NCBI GenBank assembly: GCA_012270065.1
Contig: JAAXJB010000039.1
Coordinates: 47,165-111,164 of the forward strand
DNA length: 64,000 nt
Source: Rubripirellula sp.
GTDB taxonomy: Bacteria; Planctomycetota; Planctomycetia; Pirellulales; Pirellulaceae
Direction: 5' to 3'
In this document: positions 16,491 to 25,947 of the stretch, piece after piece
How the letters are laid out: each line of letters opens with the position of its first letter
How positions within the stretch are numbered: the stretch's first letter is position 1
Translations under genes and position numbers: made by a program
The notes under the pieces: generated by a model
What the model was told of the DNA's origin: nothing
The model's input: only the letters and a program-made list of their open reading frames with translations
Databases searched by the model: none

Positions 16491-17557
16491 CGATCCTCTC
16501 CCTTACAAACAAGTTTCAAAACCCCAATGATCTGCTCTTTATCACCTCGCACAATTAAACGGGAAGGCATGGAAGTCTGGGACGCTGGAGCATGTTGCCG
16601 CTTCTCGTTTTTTACTTGCCCGATCTCAACCTCCAGTTTCGAGATGATGCTGGAACTTGCGTTGACTCGAAACGCAGCATGCGCCGGTGTTGAAAGACGC
16701 TGAGAGGCAAAATCGAATTCAAACTTCAATTCTTCCAACGGTGTCTTCAGCTTCCCCGGCATGGCGATCATCCGGACTGAGCCGACCCACTTTCCCTCTT
16801 CCTGATTGAGATGAAGGATCGATGGCACGAATCTCACCGGGTCGTTGAAAGTCAGAAGGAGTGGAATGTCGACGACACGGTCCAGTCCACTCCTTTCACG
16901 GTAATGCACACGAACGAGATCTTCGGCATTTCCAAATGAGAATGTTGGTGTGGCGCTGAAACAAAAGGTATCGGCCGTCTGCTTGAGCGATCCAGTGGTC
17001 ACAAAAGTGCCACGTGCACTTTCGACGCGTTGAACCCTGTCAACCACTTCATGAATAATTCCGGAAACCATGAACGGTGCATCAGAAGAATCCAACTGGA
17101 TCGTTCGATGCAAAAGCCCCAAAGGCCCGCGAAGCCGCACATCGACATCCAACACGACGGGTGAATCTGATCCATCGAAATAAATCCGAATCGAGCGTCT
17201 GATATTAGCAACCTTGTTCGATGGAGCTAACTGTACCGACAGGTCCAGCATGCCACCCGATTTCACTTTGCGCTGTGCAGGCACCACGTCCAAGCAGCCA
17301 CAGTCGGGATCGATGTACCGAACATTCCAAGATGAACCCGTGGAATTCTTCAGGCTCAATTTGGTACGAATCCCCTGACCAACCCTCTGATTGCCTAAGT
17401 GAGCCAGCACTCGCGATGGAATCGCCCGCACAACAACAGGGTCTCTGAGCAACACATGATTGCCCTCAGTCGCCTGGTCAATGTTTTGCCCCGCAGCAAG
17501 CCCCGTCATCGCCAACCCGATGCAAACTTCAACCAACAAAAATCTCAAAAGTTGCAT
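16487..17557 (-). CDS. Secreted DUF1573-like protein
   Basis: 356 residues from ATG 17557, which gives a signal peptide (QLLRFLLVEVCIGLAMTGLA); an ATG at 17578 adds seven residues. The segment around 70-150 (LKNSTGSSWNVRYIDPDCGCLDV, then VQLAPSNKVANIRRSIRIYFDGS read in parts) has the layout of DUF1573, an immunoglobulin-like domain whose CGC motif follows a conserved 'difference from ideal' strand. Planctomycetes carry many such proteins; their role is not settled. The C-terminal half is less familiar. First gene of the coupled pair with the Cys-rich protein. Promoter probably in the 578-base region upstream. Confidence 0.65.
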   Translation of the reverse strand: MQLLRFLLVEVCIGLAMTGLAAGQNIDQATEGNHVLLRDPVVVRAIPSRVLAHLGNQRVGQGIRTKLSLKNSTGSSWNVRYIDPDCGCLDVVPAQRKVKSGGMLDLSVQLAPSNKVANIRRSIRIYFDGSDSPVVLDVDVRLRGPLGLLHRTIQLDSSDAPFMVSGIIHEVVDRVQRVESARGTFVTTGSLKQTADTFCFSATPTFSFGNAEDLVRVHYRERSGLDRVVDIPLLLTFNDPVRFVPSILHLNQEEGKWVGSVRMIAMPGKLKTPLEELKFEFDFASQRLSTPAHAAFRVNASSSIISKLEVEIGQVKNEKRQHAPASQTSMPSRLIVRGDKEQIIGVLKLVCKGEDR

Positions 17558-18135
17558 TGTTGCCCCCATGTAATTCAATCTGCTCCAAACGCGATCAAGG
17601 GCATCTCGCGTTCTAAAAAGTCATCAAACGTTACCGCGTCACCGACCGAAGTTGCAGGTTCAAAATTGACCATGGCGAGACTATCCCCGAGGGGACTCTG
17701 CCTTTAGTGCGACATGACCGATGGATTCGGCGTTGGCACTTGCGACCGGATCAAGCTGGATTCCGCTCGGGGAATTCCCGCTGCGTAACCGCTGCATCCG
17801 GGGTGAGTCACAAGAACCAAATGGTGTTCGCATGTTCACATCAACAATTCTGCAGGATAAAGTTCAGACCTGACGCGTCAAGAAACATTCAATGGAAAAA
17901 GGCAGAAAATCCTGAACCATAAATGACAGCAAACAACGTTGCCGCCGGGTATCCCGCAGCTAGCTCCTCATCGCGGTGGAGCCGTCATGTCGCCGTCGCG
18001 ATTCCACACCTACGCGTCAACTTCTTCACCGCCCTTTTGCAACAAAGCACCAGAATGAAAGAGGTTCACGACTACGACAAGCTCCATCAGGCAATGCAGC
18101 GGCAGACATTCAAATCGCAATTCATATCCACGAAT
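17558..18135. other. Intergenic region, no gene recognised
   Basis: 578 bases between two minus-strand genes. Open frames here are short and unconvincing, and the longest plus-strand one runs into the zinc-ribbon gene in antisense. I see no RNA gene. It must hold the promoter of the DUF1573-like operon, but no clear boxes stand out. Confidence 0.5.
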
Positions 18136-18339
18136 TCAGTAACGATCCTGTTCCGGTTCCGCCCAGACTCGCGGACCATCCTCTTCCCAGTCCACATGAA
18201 TGACGCTTGGATGACAGCAGACAGGGCAATCTTCGACATAGCTTTGTGAACTGCCAGCGGCCGGGTCGAGTGGTATTACAATTTCTTCCCCACAATTGTC
18301 GCAAATGTATTCCCCATCCTGCTCCATGATATTGTCCAT
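18136..18339 (-). CDS. CPXCG-type small zinc-ribbon protein
   Basis: 67 residues from ATG 18339. Two Cys pairs, CDNC (in YICDNCGEEIVIPLD) and CPVC (in YVEDCPVCCHPSVIHVDW), fit the small CPXCG-motif cysteine-rich family, which probably binds one zinc ion; the function is unknown. The acidic middle and the VEDCPVCC text are the most typical parts. Another ATG at 18369 is in frame but would overlap the upstream dehydrogenase gene by 17 bases; an ATG at 18327 also exists. Probably co-transcribed with the dehydrogenase, whose stop lies 13 bases upstream. Confidence 0.75.
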   Translation of the reverse strand: MDNIMEQDGEYICDNCGEEIVIPLDPAAGSSQSYVEDCPVCCHPSVIHVDWEEDGPRVWAEPEQDRY

Positions 18340-18352
18340 GCTTTGAAATGAA

Positions 18353-19318
18353 TCACTTGTGATTGGCATTGCTCACATCGAACACCACCTTAAAAGCAGT
18401 TGGATTGACTGCCATCTTGAACGCACGCTCTGCCTCTTCCAAAGCGAACCGATGTGTAACAAGGCCCGACAGATCAAATCGATCCGCCTCAAGCATTTTC
18501 AGTGCCAGATCGAAAGGTCCACAGCGGGATCCAACCAAGCGGATTTCATCAATCACAACAGGAGCAAGAGACAAGTGATGGTCGGCTGCGACTGTCGTTT
18601 TCATCACAACGGTTCCTCGTGGCCTGGTTAACTGTAGCGCAAGAGGTAGCCCGGTGGCTGATCCGGTGCAATCAACGACAAGATCAAAACTTTTTTCCGG
18701 AACCAGCTGGTCCAGCTTTATTGTCTCGATTCCCAATCTTCTGAATCTGTCCAATTTAAGTTCATGCTTACCGACAACAAGTAGTTTTTCTGCATGCCTT
18801 GAGATCACCTGAGCACATAGATTTGCCAGCCGCCCATCACCGAGAACAACGGCATTTTTCACGCCAGCAAGGTCTATTTGTTGCTGTATCTGTAAAGCAG
18901 CAGCCAGAGGTTCGACCAGAACAGCCTGATCATCGCTGATTGCATCCGGCACCAGATGCAAGCTGGTCTGTGGAATTGCAACCTGTTCAGCGAACACCCC
19001 ATCATGCTGATAAATCCCGACCACGGTGCGAAATGAACAATGATTTCCCAATCCGTCGTCGCAACGACGACATTGCTGGCAGTTGCAGTTGATTTCGCCC
19101 ACAACACGAGCTCCTGCAAATGGGCCGGAGTTGGTCATTCCAACGAATTCATGACCGAGTACGCCCGAGAAACCCATGTATCCTTTCACGAGTTGTAAAT
19201 CTGTCTCACAAATGCCTGCGGCAATGATGTCCACCAGCACCTCTCCCGGGCGGGGCACGGGTGAGGGGTAATCACGGTGAAATTGAATCCCATTCTGATC
19301 GAGACAGATTGCTCTCAA
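18353..19318 (-). CDS. Zinc-dependent MDR alcohol dehydrogenase-like protein
   Basis: 321 residues beginning at a TTG (19318); no ATG is near, and AGGA lies about ten bases upstream. Medium-chain dehydrogenase fold: GroES-like domain with GICETDLQLVKGYMGF and GHEFVG, a structural zinc site with four Cys (NCNCQQCRRCDDGLGNHC), and a Rossmann domain from about 150 (VVLGDGRLANL). The usual catalytic-site text is GICGTDL; the Glu here replaces a small residue beside the metal site. The nucleotide loop GDGRLA is not a perfect GxGxxG. Cofactor NAD(P)H; substrate unknown. The best-known close relatives are annotated only as MDR/threonine dehydrogenase-like. Confidence 0.85.
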   Translation of the reverse strand: MRAICLDQNGIQFHRDYPSPVPRPGEVLVDIIAAGICETDLQLVKGYMGFSGVLGHEFVGMTNSGPFAGARVVGEINCNCQQCRRCDDGLGNHCSFRTVVGIYQHDGVFAEQVAIPQTSLHLVPDAISDDQAVLVEPLAAALQIQQQIDLAGVKNAVVLGDGRLANLCAQVISRHAEKLLVVGKHELKLDRFRRLGIETIKLDQLVPEKSFDLVVDCTGSATGLPLALQLTRPRGTVVMKTTVAADHHLSLAPVVIDEIRLVGSRCGPFDLALKMLEADRFDLSGLVTHRFALEEAERAFKMAVNPTAFKVVFDVSNANHK

Positions 19319-19424
19319 TTTTCAGTTCCTGCAGGAGTGATAGTGGTAGGGGTCGAGAGCCAGCGATCGTATAATCCAAGCTCAACGCTCCCTTTTGATT
19401 GACATGCGACCGGATTTTAGCGTC

Positions 19425-22283
19425 ATGGCGGACACGACGGACCCCACAACTTTACTGGCAACCTTTGGGTTAAAAAAATTTCGCCCGGGGCAACGGGAAG
19501 TCGTGGAAGCGATCGCCGCAGGTAAGGACGTGATGTGCGTCATGCCCACGGGTGGTGGAAAGAGTCTTTGCTACCAGTTACCAAGCCTTTCCAGACCCGG
19601 CACGACGATCGTCGTATCGCCACTGATTGCGTTGATGAAAGACCAGGTCGACGGTCTTCGAAAACTGGGGATACAAGCGAGCCTGATCAACAGCAGCCTG
19701 TCCGCAAGCGAGCAGACAGAAGTTCTCAATCAGATGGCAAGTGGGAACCTGAGTCTCGTTTATGTCGCCCCAGAAAGACTCCGTAACAGCCGTTTTCTGG
19801 ATGCCATTTCCCGCGTCAACATCAATCTCCTGGCGGTTGACGAGGCTCATTGTGTCAGTGAATGGGGTCATGATTTTCGTCCTGACTACTCGAGACTGGG
19901 CAAGTTTCGCCAACGCCACCTGAAAAACATCCAGACCATCGCATTAACTGCCACTGCAACACCCGCCGTCAGGAAAGACATTGCTGACATTCTGCAATTG
20001 GAATCGCCCAGAATATTCGTTACTGGATTTGCCCGAAGCAATCTCAGGTTCACCGTCACGCATGCAAAATCCGACCAGGAGAAAGATGAAGAACTGACCC
20101 GTTTCATCAGTTCAACATCGGGGTCAGGCATCATTTATGCCGCAACTCGCAAGCGTTGCGAGGAATTGGCGAATTGGTTACCCGAAAAAACCAGACGGCC
20201 CATTGGCGCGTATCACGCAGGTCTTGAACCCAGTCAACGGCAACGTGTTCAAGACGATTTCATGGCTGGCAGATTATCAGCCATTGTTGCGACCAACGCA
20301 TTTGGCATGGGCATCGACAAAGCAGATATTCGATTTGTCGTTCACTACAACATTCCTGGAAGCCTGGAGGCTTACTATCAAGAAGCCGGTCGTGCTGGAC
20401 GAGACGGACAGCCCAGCGAATGTAGAATGATGTTTTCTTACAGCGACCGGTACATTCAGGAATTCTTCATTGAAAACCGCTATCCACAGCGTGAAACGGT
20501 CAAGAGTGTTTATGAGTTTTTATTGACACGGGAAGAAGATCCCATCGAATTGACGCTCGAACAGATCCGAGCAGAAATCGGTGTCAAGGAAGGAACCGAA
20601 GCCATTGGCACTTCCCAGACTCTCCTTGCCAAAGCTGGCGTCCTGAGAAGGCTGGACAGTGCATCAAATCACGCCATCATGCGGATCGAAAGCGAAGCTC
20701 CGACGCTGCTGGATTTTCTTCCAAAAGAGGCGAAAATCCGGCGTAAAGTCATGCAAGCCATTGAACAAATGGTCGGACAACAACGGGGCGAGGACATCTA
20801 TGTCAGGCTGCCCCGCCTTGCTGAGATGGCTGGTGTTGATCGCGATCAACTCACGAGAACGCTGCGCGAACTTAATCGCCTGCAGTCATTTGATTATGTA
20901 CCACCTTTTCGAGGAAGAGCGGTGCATCTGGTAAAGCGGGACCTCTCATTTGAACAACTTGAAATCGACTTTGATGACCTCAAGGCTCGAAAGCAGGCCG
21001 AGTTCGAAAAACTGGAATCAGTCATCAAGTTCGCACGAACCGCGAGTTGCAGACAACAGGTCATTCTGCGGTACTTTGGTGAGTCGGGAGCATCGAATTG
21101 TGGTCTCTGCGATCACTGCAAACCTGAAAATGGACCTGCCGGACAATCCACTGACGTATCGCTCGCAAGTCAGATTGAAGGCATCAATCCCGATGTTCTG
21201 CTCAAAGGGGTGCAAGTCGTACTCAGCGGCGTCACACGAATGCATGGTCGATTTGGCAAAAACATGGTGGCCCAGATGCTGTGTGGATCGCAAAACAAAA
21301 AACTGAAGCAGTGGAAACTCCACCAGCTCAGTACCTACGGCCTGTTATCACATCTGCGGCAAACGGAAGTAGTTGCGGTGATGGATGCATTGATCCAGAC
21401 CGGCTTACTTCAACAAAAAGAAGTTGATGAACGGCGCCCGACACTGCACATGACCGAAGAGGGCCGTCTGGTAATGCACTCACAGAATCCACTGCCAAAA
21501 AGCCTGCAACTATCTTCTGCCTTGGCCAAAAGGCTCACCTTGGCAACGCGAAATATGGAAACTGCCGATGTCCAGTCGGCGTCTCCGTCGCCCGCATCCA
21601 GATCGGGTTCTGAGGTCGACAACGACGGTCAAGTTTCCGAGATCATTGCAAAGCTGAAACGCTGGCGAAGCAAAGTTTCATCCGCGTTGGGAATCCCAGC
21701 CTATCGTGTGCTCACCAATGCGACGATCGACCGCATCGCCGAAGCATGCCCTGGAACAAGCGAGGAACTGGAATCCGTGTCAGGCGTGGGTCCGGCAACC
21801 ATCAGCCAGTTTGGTGATGACATTATCAAACTGATCGATTCTTTCCGCAGCGAAACCGTGTCTCCGTCAATCAAAACCGGGCAGGGAGCAGATATACCGC
21901 GATTGTCATCCTCTGGGCCGAATGCCATCAAACAGACCGGTACCCCGGCAAATCCAGCCCCAGCATCCACTTCAACCAACATTTCCGACACCAAAACGGG
22001 AAACTCTACCGCAGATTCATCGATCCAGAACTCGAATCGGTTGCCAAAGAAGGACAATGGAACAGAGAGCGAAACGCCGGGCTATTGGACTTGGAGGCTG
22101 TTCCGGGACGGGTATTCAGAGTCAGAGGTGATGGCAATTCAGCAGTGCAACACTGATCAACTGGTTTCAAACCTATTGTTGGCGGTGGCAAATGGGCTGG
22201 AGGTCGAAGCCGACTGGATCAGTGACGAACATGCAACTGAGCAGCTTCGTAAGTCCATTAATCACGGAAAACCCGGCGGTTAG
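19425..22283 (+). CDS. recQ: RecQ-family DNA helicase with long C-terminal extension
   Basis: 952 residues from ATG 19425; ATG 19404 is an alternative. 3'-5' helicase acting in recombination and fork repair. Walker A is MPTGGGKSLCYQLP (Lys46), Walker B AVDEAHCVSEWGHDFRPDY, and the later motif HYNIPGSLEAYYQEAGRAGRDG is typical. The zinc-binding part of the RQC region is seen as CRQQVILRYFG followed by NCGLCDHC. A winged-helix part (about 590-690) follows, then an HRDC domain (about 745-805, LGIPAYRVLTNATIDRIAEA). After about 100 Ser/Thr/Pro-rich residues the end has a small helical segment (WTWRLFRDGYSESEVMAIQ) of the type predicted as a helicase C-terminal HTH. E. coli RecQ has about 610 residues. 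Confidence 0.95.
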   Translation: MADTTDPTTLLATFGLKKFRPGQREVVEAIAAGKDVMCVMPTGGGKSLCYQLPSLSRPGTTIVVSPLIALMKDQVDGLRKLGIQASLINSSLSASEQTEVLNQMASGNLSLVYVAPERLRNSRFLDAISRVNINLLAVDEAHCVSEWGHDFRPDYSRLGKFRQRHLKNIQTIALTATATPAVRKDIADILQLESPRIFVTGFARSNLRFTVTHAKSDQEKDEELTRFISSTSGSGIIYAATRKRCEELANWLPEKTRRPIGAYHAGLEPSQRQRVQDDFMAGRLSAIVATNAFGMGIDKADIRFVVHYNIPGSLEAYYQEAGRAGRDGQPSECRMMFSYSDRYIQEFFIENRYPQRETVKSVYEFLLTREEDPIELTLEQIRAEIGVKEGTEAIGTSQTLLAKAGVLRRLDSASNHAIMRIESEAPTLLDFLPKEAKIRRKVMQAIEQMVGQQRGEDIYVRLPRLAEMAGVDRDQLTRTLRELNRLQSFDYVPPFRGRAVHLVKRDLSFEQLEIDFDDLKARKQAEFEKLESVIKFARTASCRQQVILRYFGESGASNCGLCDHCKPENGPAGQSTDVSLASQIEGINPDVLLKGVQVVLSGVTRMHGRFGKNMVAQMLCGSQNKKLKQWKLHQLSTYGLLSHLRQTEVVAVMDALIQTGLLQQKEVDERRPTLHMTEEGRLVMHSQNPLPKSLQLSSALAKRLTLATRNMETADVQSASPSPASRSGSEVDNDGQVSEIIAKLKRWRSKVSSALGIPAYRVLTNATIDRIAEACPGTSEELESVSGVGPATISQFGDDIIKLIDSFRSETVSPSIKTGQGADIPRLSSSGPNAIKQTGTPANPAPASTSTNISDTKTGNSTADSSIQNSNRLPKKDNGTESETPGYWTWRLFRDGYSESEVMAIQQCNTDQLVSNLLLAVANGLEVEADWISDEHATEQLRKSINHGKPGG

Positions 22284-22397
22284 TCACCTTCGCCCTCAAC
22301 CACTACAATGATTCCGTTGCGGACAGCGCTCGGTATTCTGGATGTGACTGTCGAAAGATGGGGCACTCACCGAAAGTAACGGCCAAAAAGGCAGGAA

Positions 22398-24467
22398 ATG
22401 GATAAGAAGTCTGAGAAAAACGAAGCACCAACACCTGAACCCCAGGAAAGCAGGCGTGGTAACAACTCACTGATCATTGCATTACTGCTTGCTGGTTCAT
22501 TGATCCTTCTGTTCTACAACCGGGGTGAGGATCGATCCGCTGTCTCAGCGAGTTTCTTCCAGACTGAATTGGAACGGGGCAATGTTGAGAAAGTCAGCAT
22601 CGGAGAAAGGCGGGTTTACGGTACCTTCAAAACCGCTCCCGATGCTCCGTCGACGGAAAGCGATGGTGATTCCTCTGACGAGTCGGCAGACACACCGGAA
22701 AGTTCGACGACACAAACAGATGTCGCGAAAAGCCGCAAATACCTGAAGGAATTCTACTTCAACCGTTCCACCGACGCAGGGGCAGCCGTTGAACTGGAGA
22801 ACCAGCTGAAAGCCGCCAAGGTCGAGTATACATATCTGGAGCCTGACAATACGCAGCAGATCATTTACTTCATCGCGTTGATCGGGCTGCCCCTGGCGAT
22901 TCTTTTCTTTCTTTTCATGATGTTACGCCGCACCAAGAGTGACATCATGGGCGGTGGTTTTCTCTCCGGTTTCAGCAAGAGTCCCGCAAAGAAGTTTGAA
23001 GCCAATGAGAAGATGGTTACGTTTGACGATGTGGCTGGCCTCGAAGGCGTCAAAGCCGACTTGCAGGAAATTGTCGACTTCCTGAAGACTCCCGGGAAAT
23101 TCCAGAAGCTGGGCGGAAGAGTTCCTAAGGGAGTCTTGCTCAATGGCCCCCCCGGAACAGGGAAGACGCTGTTGGCGAGAGCTGTTGCCGGTGAGGCTGG
23201 TGTGCCGTTCTTTTCGGTCAATGGCAGCGAGTTCATCCAAATGTTTGTCGGGGTTGGTGCAAGTCGCGTGCGTGACCTGTTCAAAACGGCAAAGGAACAG
23301 AGTCCCGCTATCATCTTCATTGATGAAATCGACGCTGTAGGGCGTCAAAGGGGTGCGGGCCTTGGCGGTGGGCACGATGAGCGAGAGCAGACGTTGAATC
23401 AGATCCTCGGAGAGATGGATGGTTTCACGGGAAGCCAGGCAGTCATCGTGGTTGCCGCGACGAATCGCCCGGATGTTCTGGATCCCGCATTGTTGCGTCC
23501 TGGACGATTCGACCGACACATCACAGTTGGACGTCCTACGATGAAGGGTCGCGAAGCAATCTTCAAAGTGCATGTCCGTGATGTACCATTGGCAGACGAT
23601 GTGAATCTGAAGCGACTTGCTGCAGGAACAGTCGGCTTGACAGGCGCTGACATCCGAAACATGGTCAACGAAGCAGCATTGTGGGCCGCCCGGCACGATA
23701 AGAAAATCGTGGATATGGGTGATTTTGATCACGCCCGCGACAAAATCCTGATGGGTGCCAAGCGTGAAGAGGTGCTGCAGGATAGCGAGAAGGAAAAGAC
23801 TGCGTACCATGAGGCGGGGCATACCCTGACCGCGTGGCACCTTGATGGTGCACATATCGTTCACAAGGTAACGATCATTCCACGCGGTCGTGCTCTTGGC
23901 GTGACACAGTATGTTCCAAATGAAGATCGTCTCAGCATCAGCAAACGCGAACTGGAACACCAGTTGATCGTTTTGCTGGGCGGACGCGCCGCTGAAAAGA
24001 TCATTTTCAACGAAACTTGCGTGGGAGCAGAGAATGATCTCGAGCGTGCCACCAGTATCGCCCGCAGAATGGTAACGCACTGGGGCATGAGCCCGAAGAT
24101 TGGTCCGGTCAGCTACAAGACCAGTGACGAGGATCCATTTCTCGGCCGGGAGATTCACCAGTCGCGACAGTTCAGTGAGCACACGCAGGAATTGATTGAC
24201 GAAGAAGTTGGCCGCATTCTTCTTGAAGCTGATCAGAAGGCCGAACAACTGCTTCGAGAGCACCGAAATGAACTTGAAAGTATCACGCGAGCCCTACTTG
24301 AGCACGAGGAGTTAGGCGAAGCTGAATTGACAGAGTTGATCGGCCCGTCAATCCAGGCACGGGCGCAGTCCGAAAAAGAGGATGCCGAGGAAAACAAAAC
24401 GGTCGCCCCTGACAACATGGACGCACCGAGTCCCGATGTCGTGACAAAACAGGACCAGCGGCAGTGA
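22398..24467 (+). CDS. ftsH: ATP-dependent membrane zinc protease FtsH
   Basis: 689 residues. Membrane-bound AAA+ protease that unfolds and degrades membrane and short-lived cytoplasmic proteins. One N-terminal helix (about 25-40), an extracytoplasmic domain (42-152) with a Ser/Asp/Glu-rich insertion (about 80-110), and a second helix (about 153-173). Walker A GPPGTGKT (250-257), Walker [12 protein letters not shown], second region of homology [20 protein letters not shown], and the zinc site HEAGH (471-475) with the distal acidic ligand in AENDLERAT. The tail is acidic and low in complexity. AGGCAGGA before the ATG is a good ribosome site. Followed by rsgA after 50 bases. Confidence 0.97.
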   Translation: MDKKSEKNEAPTPEPQESRRGNNSLIIALLLAGSLILLFYNRGEDRSAVSASFFQTELERGNVEKVSIGERRVYGTFKTAPDAPSTESDGDSSDESADTPESSTTQTDVAKSRKYLKEFYFNRSTDAGAAVELENQLKAAKVEYTYLEPDNTQQIIYFIALIGLPLAILFFLFMMLRRTKSDIMGGGFLSGFSKSPAKKFEANEKMVTFDDVAGLEGVKADLQEIVDFLKTPGKFQKLGGRVPKGVLLNGPPGTGKTLLARAVAGEAGVPFFSVNGSEFIQMFVGVGASRVRDLFKTAKEQSPAIIFIDEIDAVGRQRGAGLGGGHDEREQTLNQILGEMDGFTGSQAVIVVAATNRPDVLDPALLRPGRFDRHITVGRPTMKGREAIFKVHVRDVPLADDVNLKRLAAGTVGLTGADIRNMVNEAALWAARHDKKIVDMGDFDHARDKILMGAKREEVLQDSEKEKTAYHEAGHTLTAWHLDGAHIVHKVTIIPRGRALGVTQYVPNEDRLSISKRELEHQLIVLLGGRAAEKIIFNETCVGAENDLERATSIARRMVTHWGMSPKIGPVSYKTSDEDPFLGREIHQSRQFSEHTQELIDEEVGRILLEADQKAEQLLREHRNELESITRALLEHEELGEAELTELIGPSIQARAQSEKEDAEENKTVAPDNMDAPSPDVVTKQDQRQ

Positions 24468-24517
24468 AGGAGCGATTACCGCAACGAACTTGCACAAGAT
24501 GGCGTGATTGATCGCTC

Positions 24518-25642
24518 ATGGGAAAAAAGCGTCAAAAGCAACGAGCTGACTTTCGAAAAAAATATCAGGGGCGTGTTCGCAAGGGAGATTTCACCCGCGA
24601 ATTCCGTGCAGGAGACACCGACCGTTTGGCAGATGTGTCTCAGAGTGAGCGTGTCAGCGGAAAGGGAGAGCTGACACGAAAAAGAACAGTCAAAACAAAA
24701 GAAAACAACCAGCAACAGTTCACCAGTGGTGAGCTCCGCAGGGGCCGTGTTGTCAGTGTTCATGGCCTGAAAAGTCGTGTTCTGGCAGATGATGGCAACA
24801 CGTATGAGTGTGCTGTGCGACAAGTGCTGAAATCACTCAGTATTGAACAACGCAGCATTCTGGTTGCGGGGGATCATGTGCTGTTTCGCGCAGCATCATT
24901 GGTGGACGGAGTCATTGAAGAGGTCCACCCTCGGCACGGTGTGATCAGCCGTACAAGTCGTGGTCAACAACATGTTCTGGTGGCAAATGTCGACTACTTG
25001 CTTGTCATCACAAGTGCTGCCGAGCCCGGCTTGAAACCTGCCTTGATTGATCGCTTTCTGCTGACCGCTCAACAGTGCAATCTGAAGCCGGTTGTCGTGG
25101 TCAACAAGATTGATCTCGTTGACCCTGCGCAATTACAGCCGATGCTGGGGGTTTACGCATCTCTGGGCGTTCGCGTCCTGATGACATCCGCCGAAACAGG
25201 AATCAACATTCCCTATCTACGCTGTCTTCTTGAAGGGAAACAAACCGCAGTGACAGGCCAAAGCGGGGTGGGTAAAAGCAGTTTACTAAACGCAATCCAA
25301 CCAGGTCTCGGTCTGGCCGTCGCAACGGTCAGCGCCGACAACGACAAAGGGCGACACACAACAACGGCAGCCAAATTGATTCCGCTTCAAGGAGGTGGTG
25401 CCGTTTTTGATACTCCGGGCATAAGGCAATTCCAACTGTGGGATATTTCGGCTGGTGAAGTCGCAGGCCTGATGCCAGACCTGCGTCCCTACGTCAATGC
25501 CTGTCGCTACCCGGACTGCCTACACCTCACCGAAGACGGCTGCGCTGTCAAGGATGCGGTCGCCGACGGCCGCATCGATGCCAGACGGTATGATGCGTAT
25601 TGTCACTTACTCGAAGACGACCTTCTAGGCGAAAACCGCTAG
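24518..25642 (+). CDS. rsgA: Ribosome small-subunit-dependent GTPase RsgA
   Basis: 374 residues. Circularly permuted GTPase that checks late 30S maturation. Order of motifs: OB-fold (about 70-130), then G4 NKIDL, G1 GQSGVGKSS (247-255), G3 DTPGIRQF, followed by the C-terminal zinc site (CRYPDC with HLTEDGC). The first 70 residues are basic and unstructured ([20 protein letters not shown]), longer than in E. coli. The ATG at 24518 follows the ftsH stop by 50 bases; the gene is probably in the ftsH transcript. Confidence 0.95.
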   Translation: MGKKRQKQRADFRKKYQGRVRKGDFTREFRAGDTDRLADVSQSERVSGKGELTRKRTVKTKENNQQQFTSGELRRGRVVSVHGLKSRVLADDGNTYECAVRQVLKSLSIEQRSILVAGDHVLFRAASLVDGVIEEVHPRHGVISRTSRGQQHVLVANVDYLLVITSAAEPGLKPALIDRFLLTAQQCNLKPVVVVNKIDLVDPAQLQPMLGVYASLGVRVLMTSAETGINIPYLRCLLEGKQTAVTGQSGVGKSSLLNAIQPGLGLAVATVSADNDKGRHTTTAAKLIPLQGGGAVFDTPGIRQFQLWDISAGEVAGLMPDLRPYVNACRYPDCLHLTEDGCAVKDAVADGRIDARRYDAYCHLLEDDLLGENR

Positions 25643-25659
25643 CCAAAGTGACAACACCA

Positions 25660-25926
25660 ATGGGAATTCCCGACAACGAAAACAATTCAGAGTCTTACGC
25701 CTGGATCCGGGGAGCTCTGGTCAGCAGCATCGGTGTTGCGATAGGAATCGCTTCCCTTGTGCTGTTCTGTCATGCAATGGGCCTGAATTTGCAAGACGAG
25801 GGATGGAGTTCTGAAGGCGATATCCAGAAAGCAAATCGGGGGAAACTGCTGATCTCATTTCTTGGATTTGGAATTTCCACCGTAGTCTTCTGGCTGGGTT
25901 TTCATCAAACCACCAAGTCGAAATGA
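25660..25926 (+). CDS. Small two-helix membrane protein
   Basis: 88 residues from ATG 25660, 17 bases after rsgA. The frame is open further upstream to 25600 inside rsgA, but that start would overlap. Two hydrophobic helices are visible, at about 16-38 (RGALVSSIGVAIGIASLVLF) and 64-82 (KLLISFLGFGISTVVFWLGF), joined by a polar loop. No family recognised. Its end is 21 bases from the convergent VWA-protein gene. Confidence 0.65.
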   Translation: MGIPDNENNSESYAWIRGALVSSIGVAIGIASLVLFCHAMGLNLQDEGWSSEGDIQKANRGKLLISFLGFGISTVVFWLGFHQTTKSK

Positions 25927-25947
25927 ATCAAGGACTTCAAGTCTGTT

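Noticed and set aside
17923-18249. Plus-strand open frame of 108 codons
   Set aside because: Its end runs antisense through the zinc-ribbon gene, which has clear Cys pairs; composition is not protein-like.
22923-24263. A 446-codon open frame on the minus strand inside ftsH
   Set aside because: It is fully antisense to a gene with unmistakable family motifs, and its translation has no recognisable domain.
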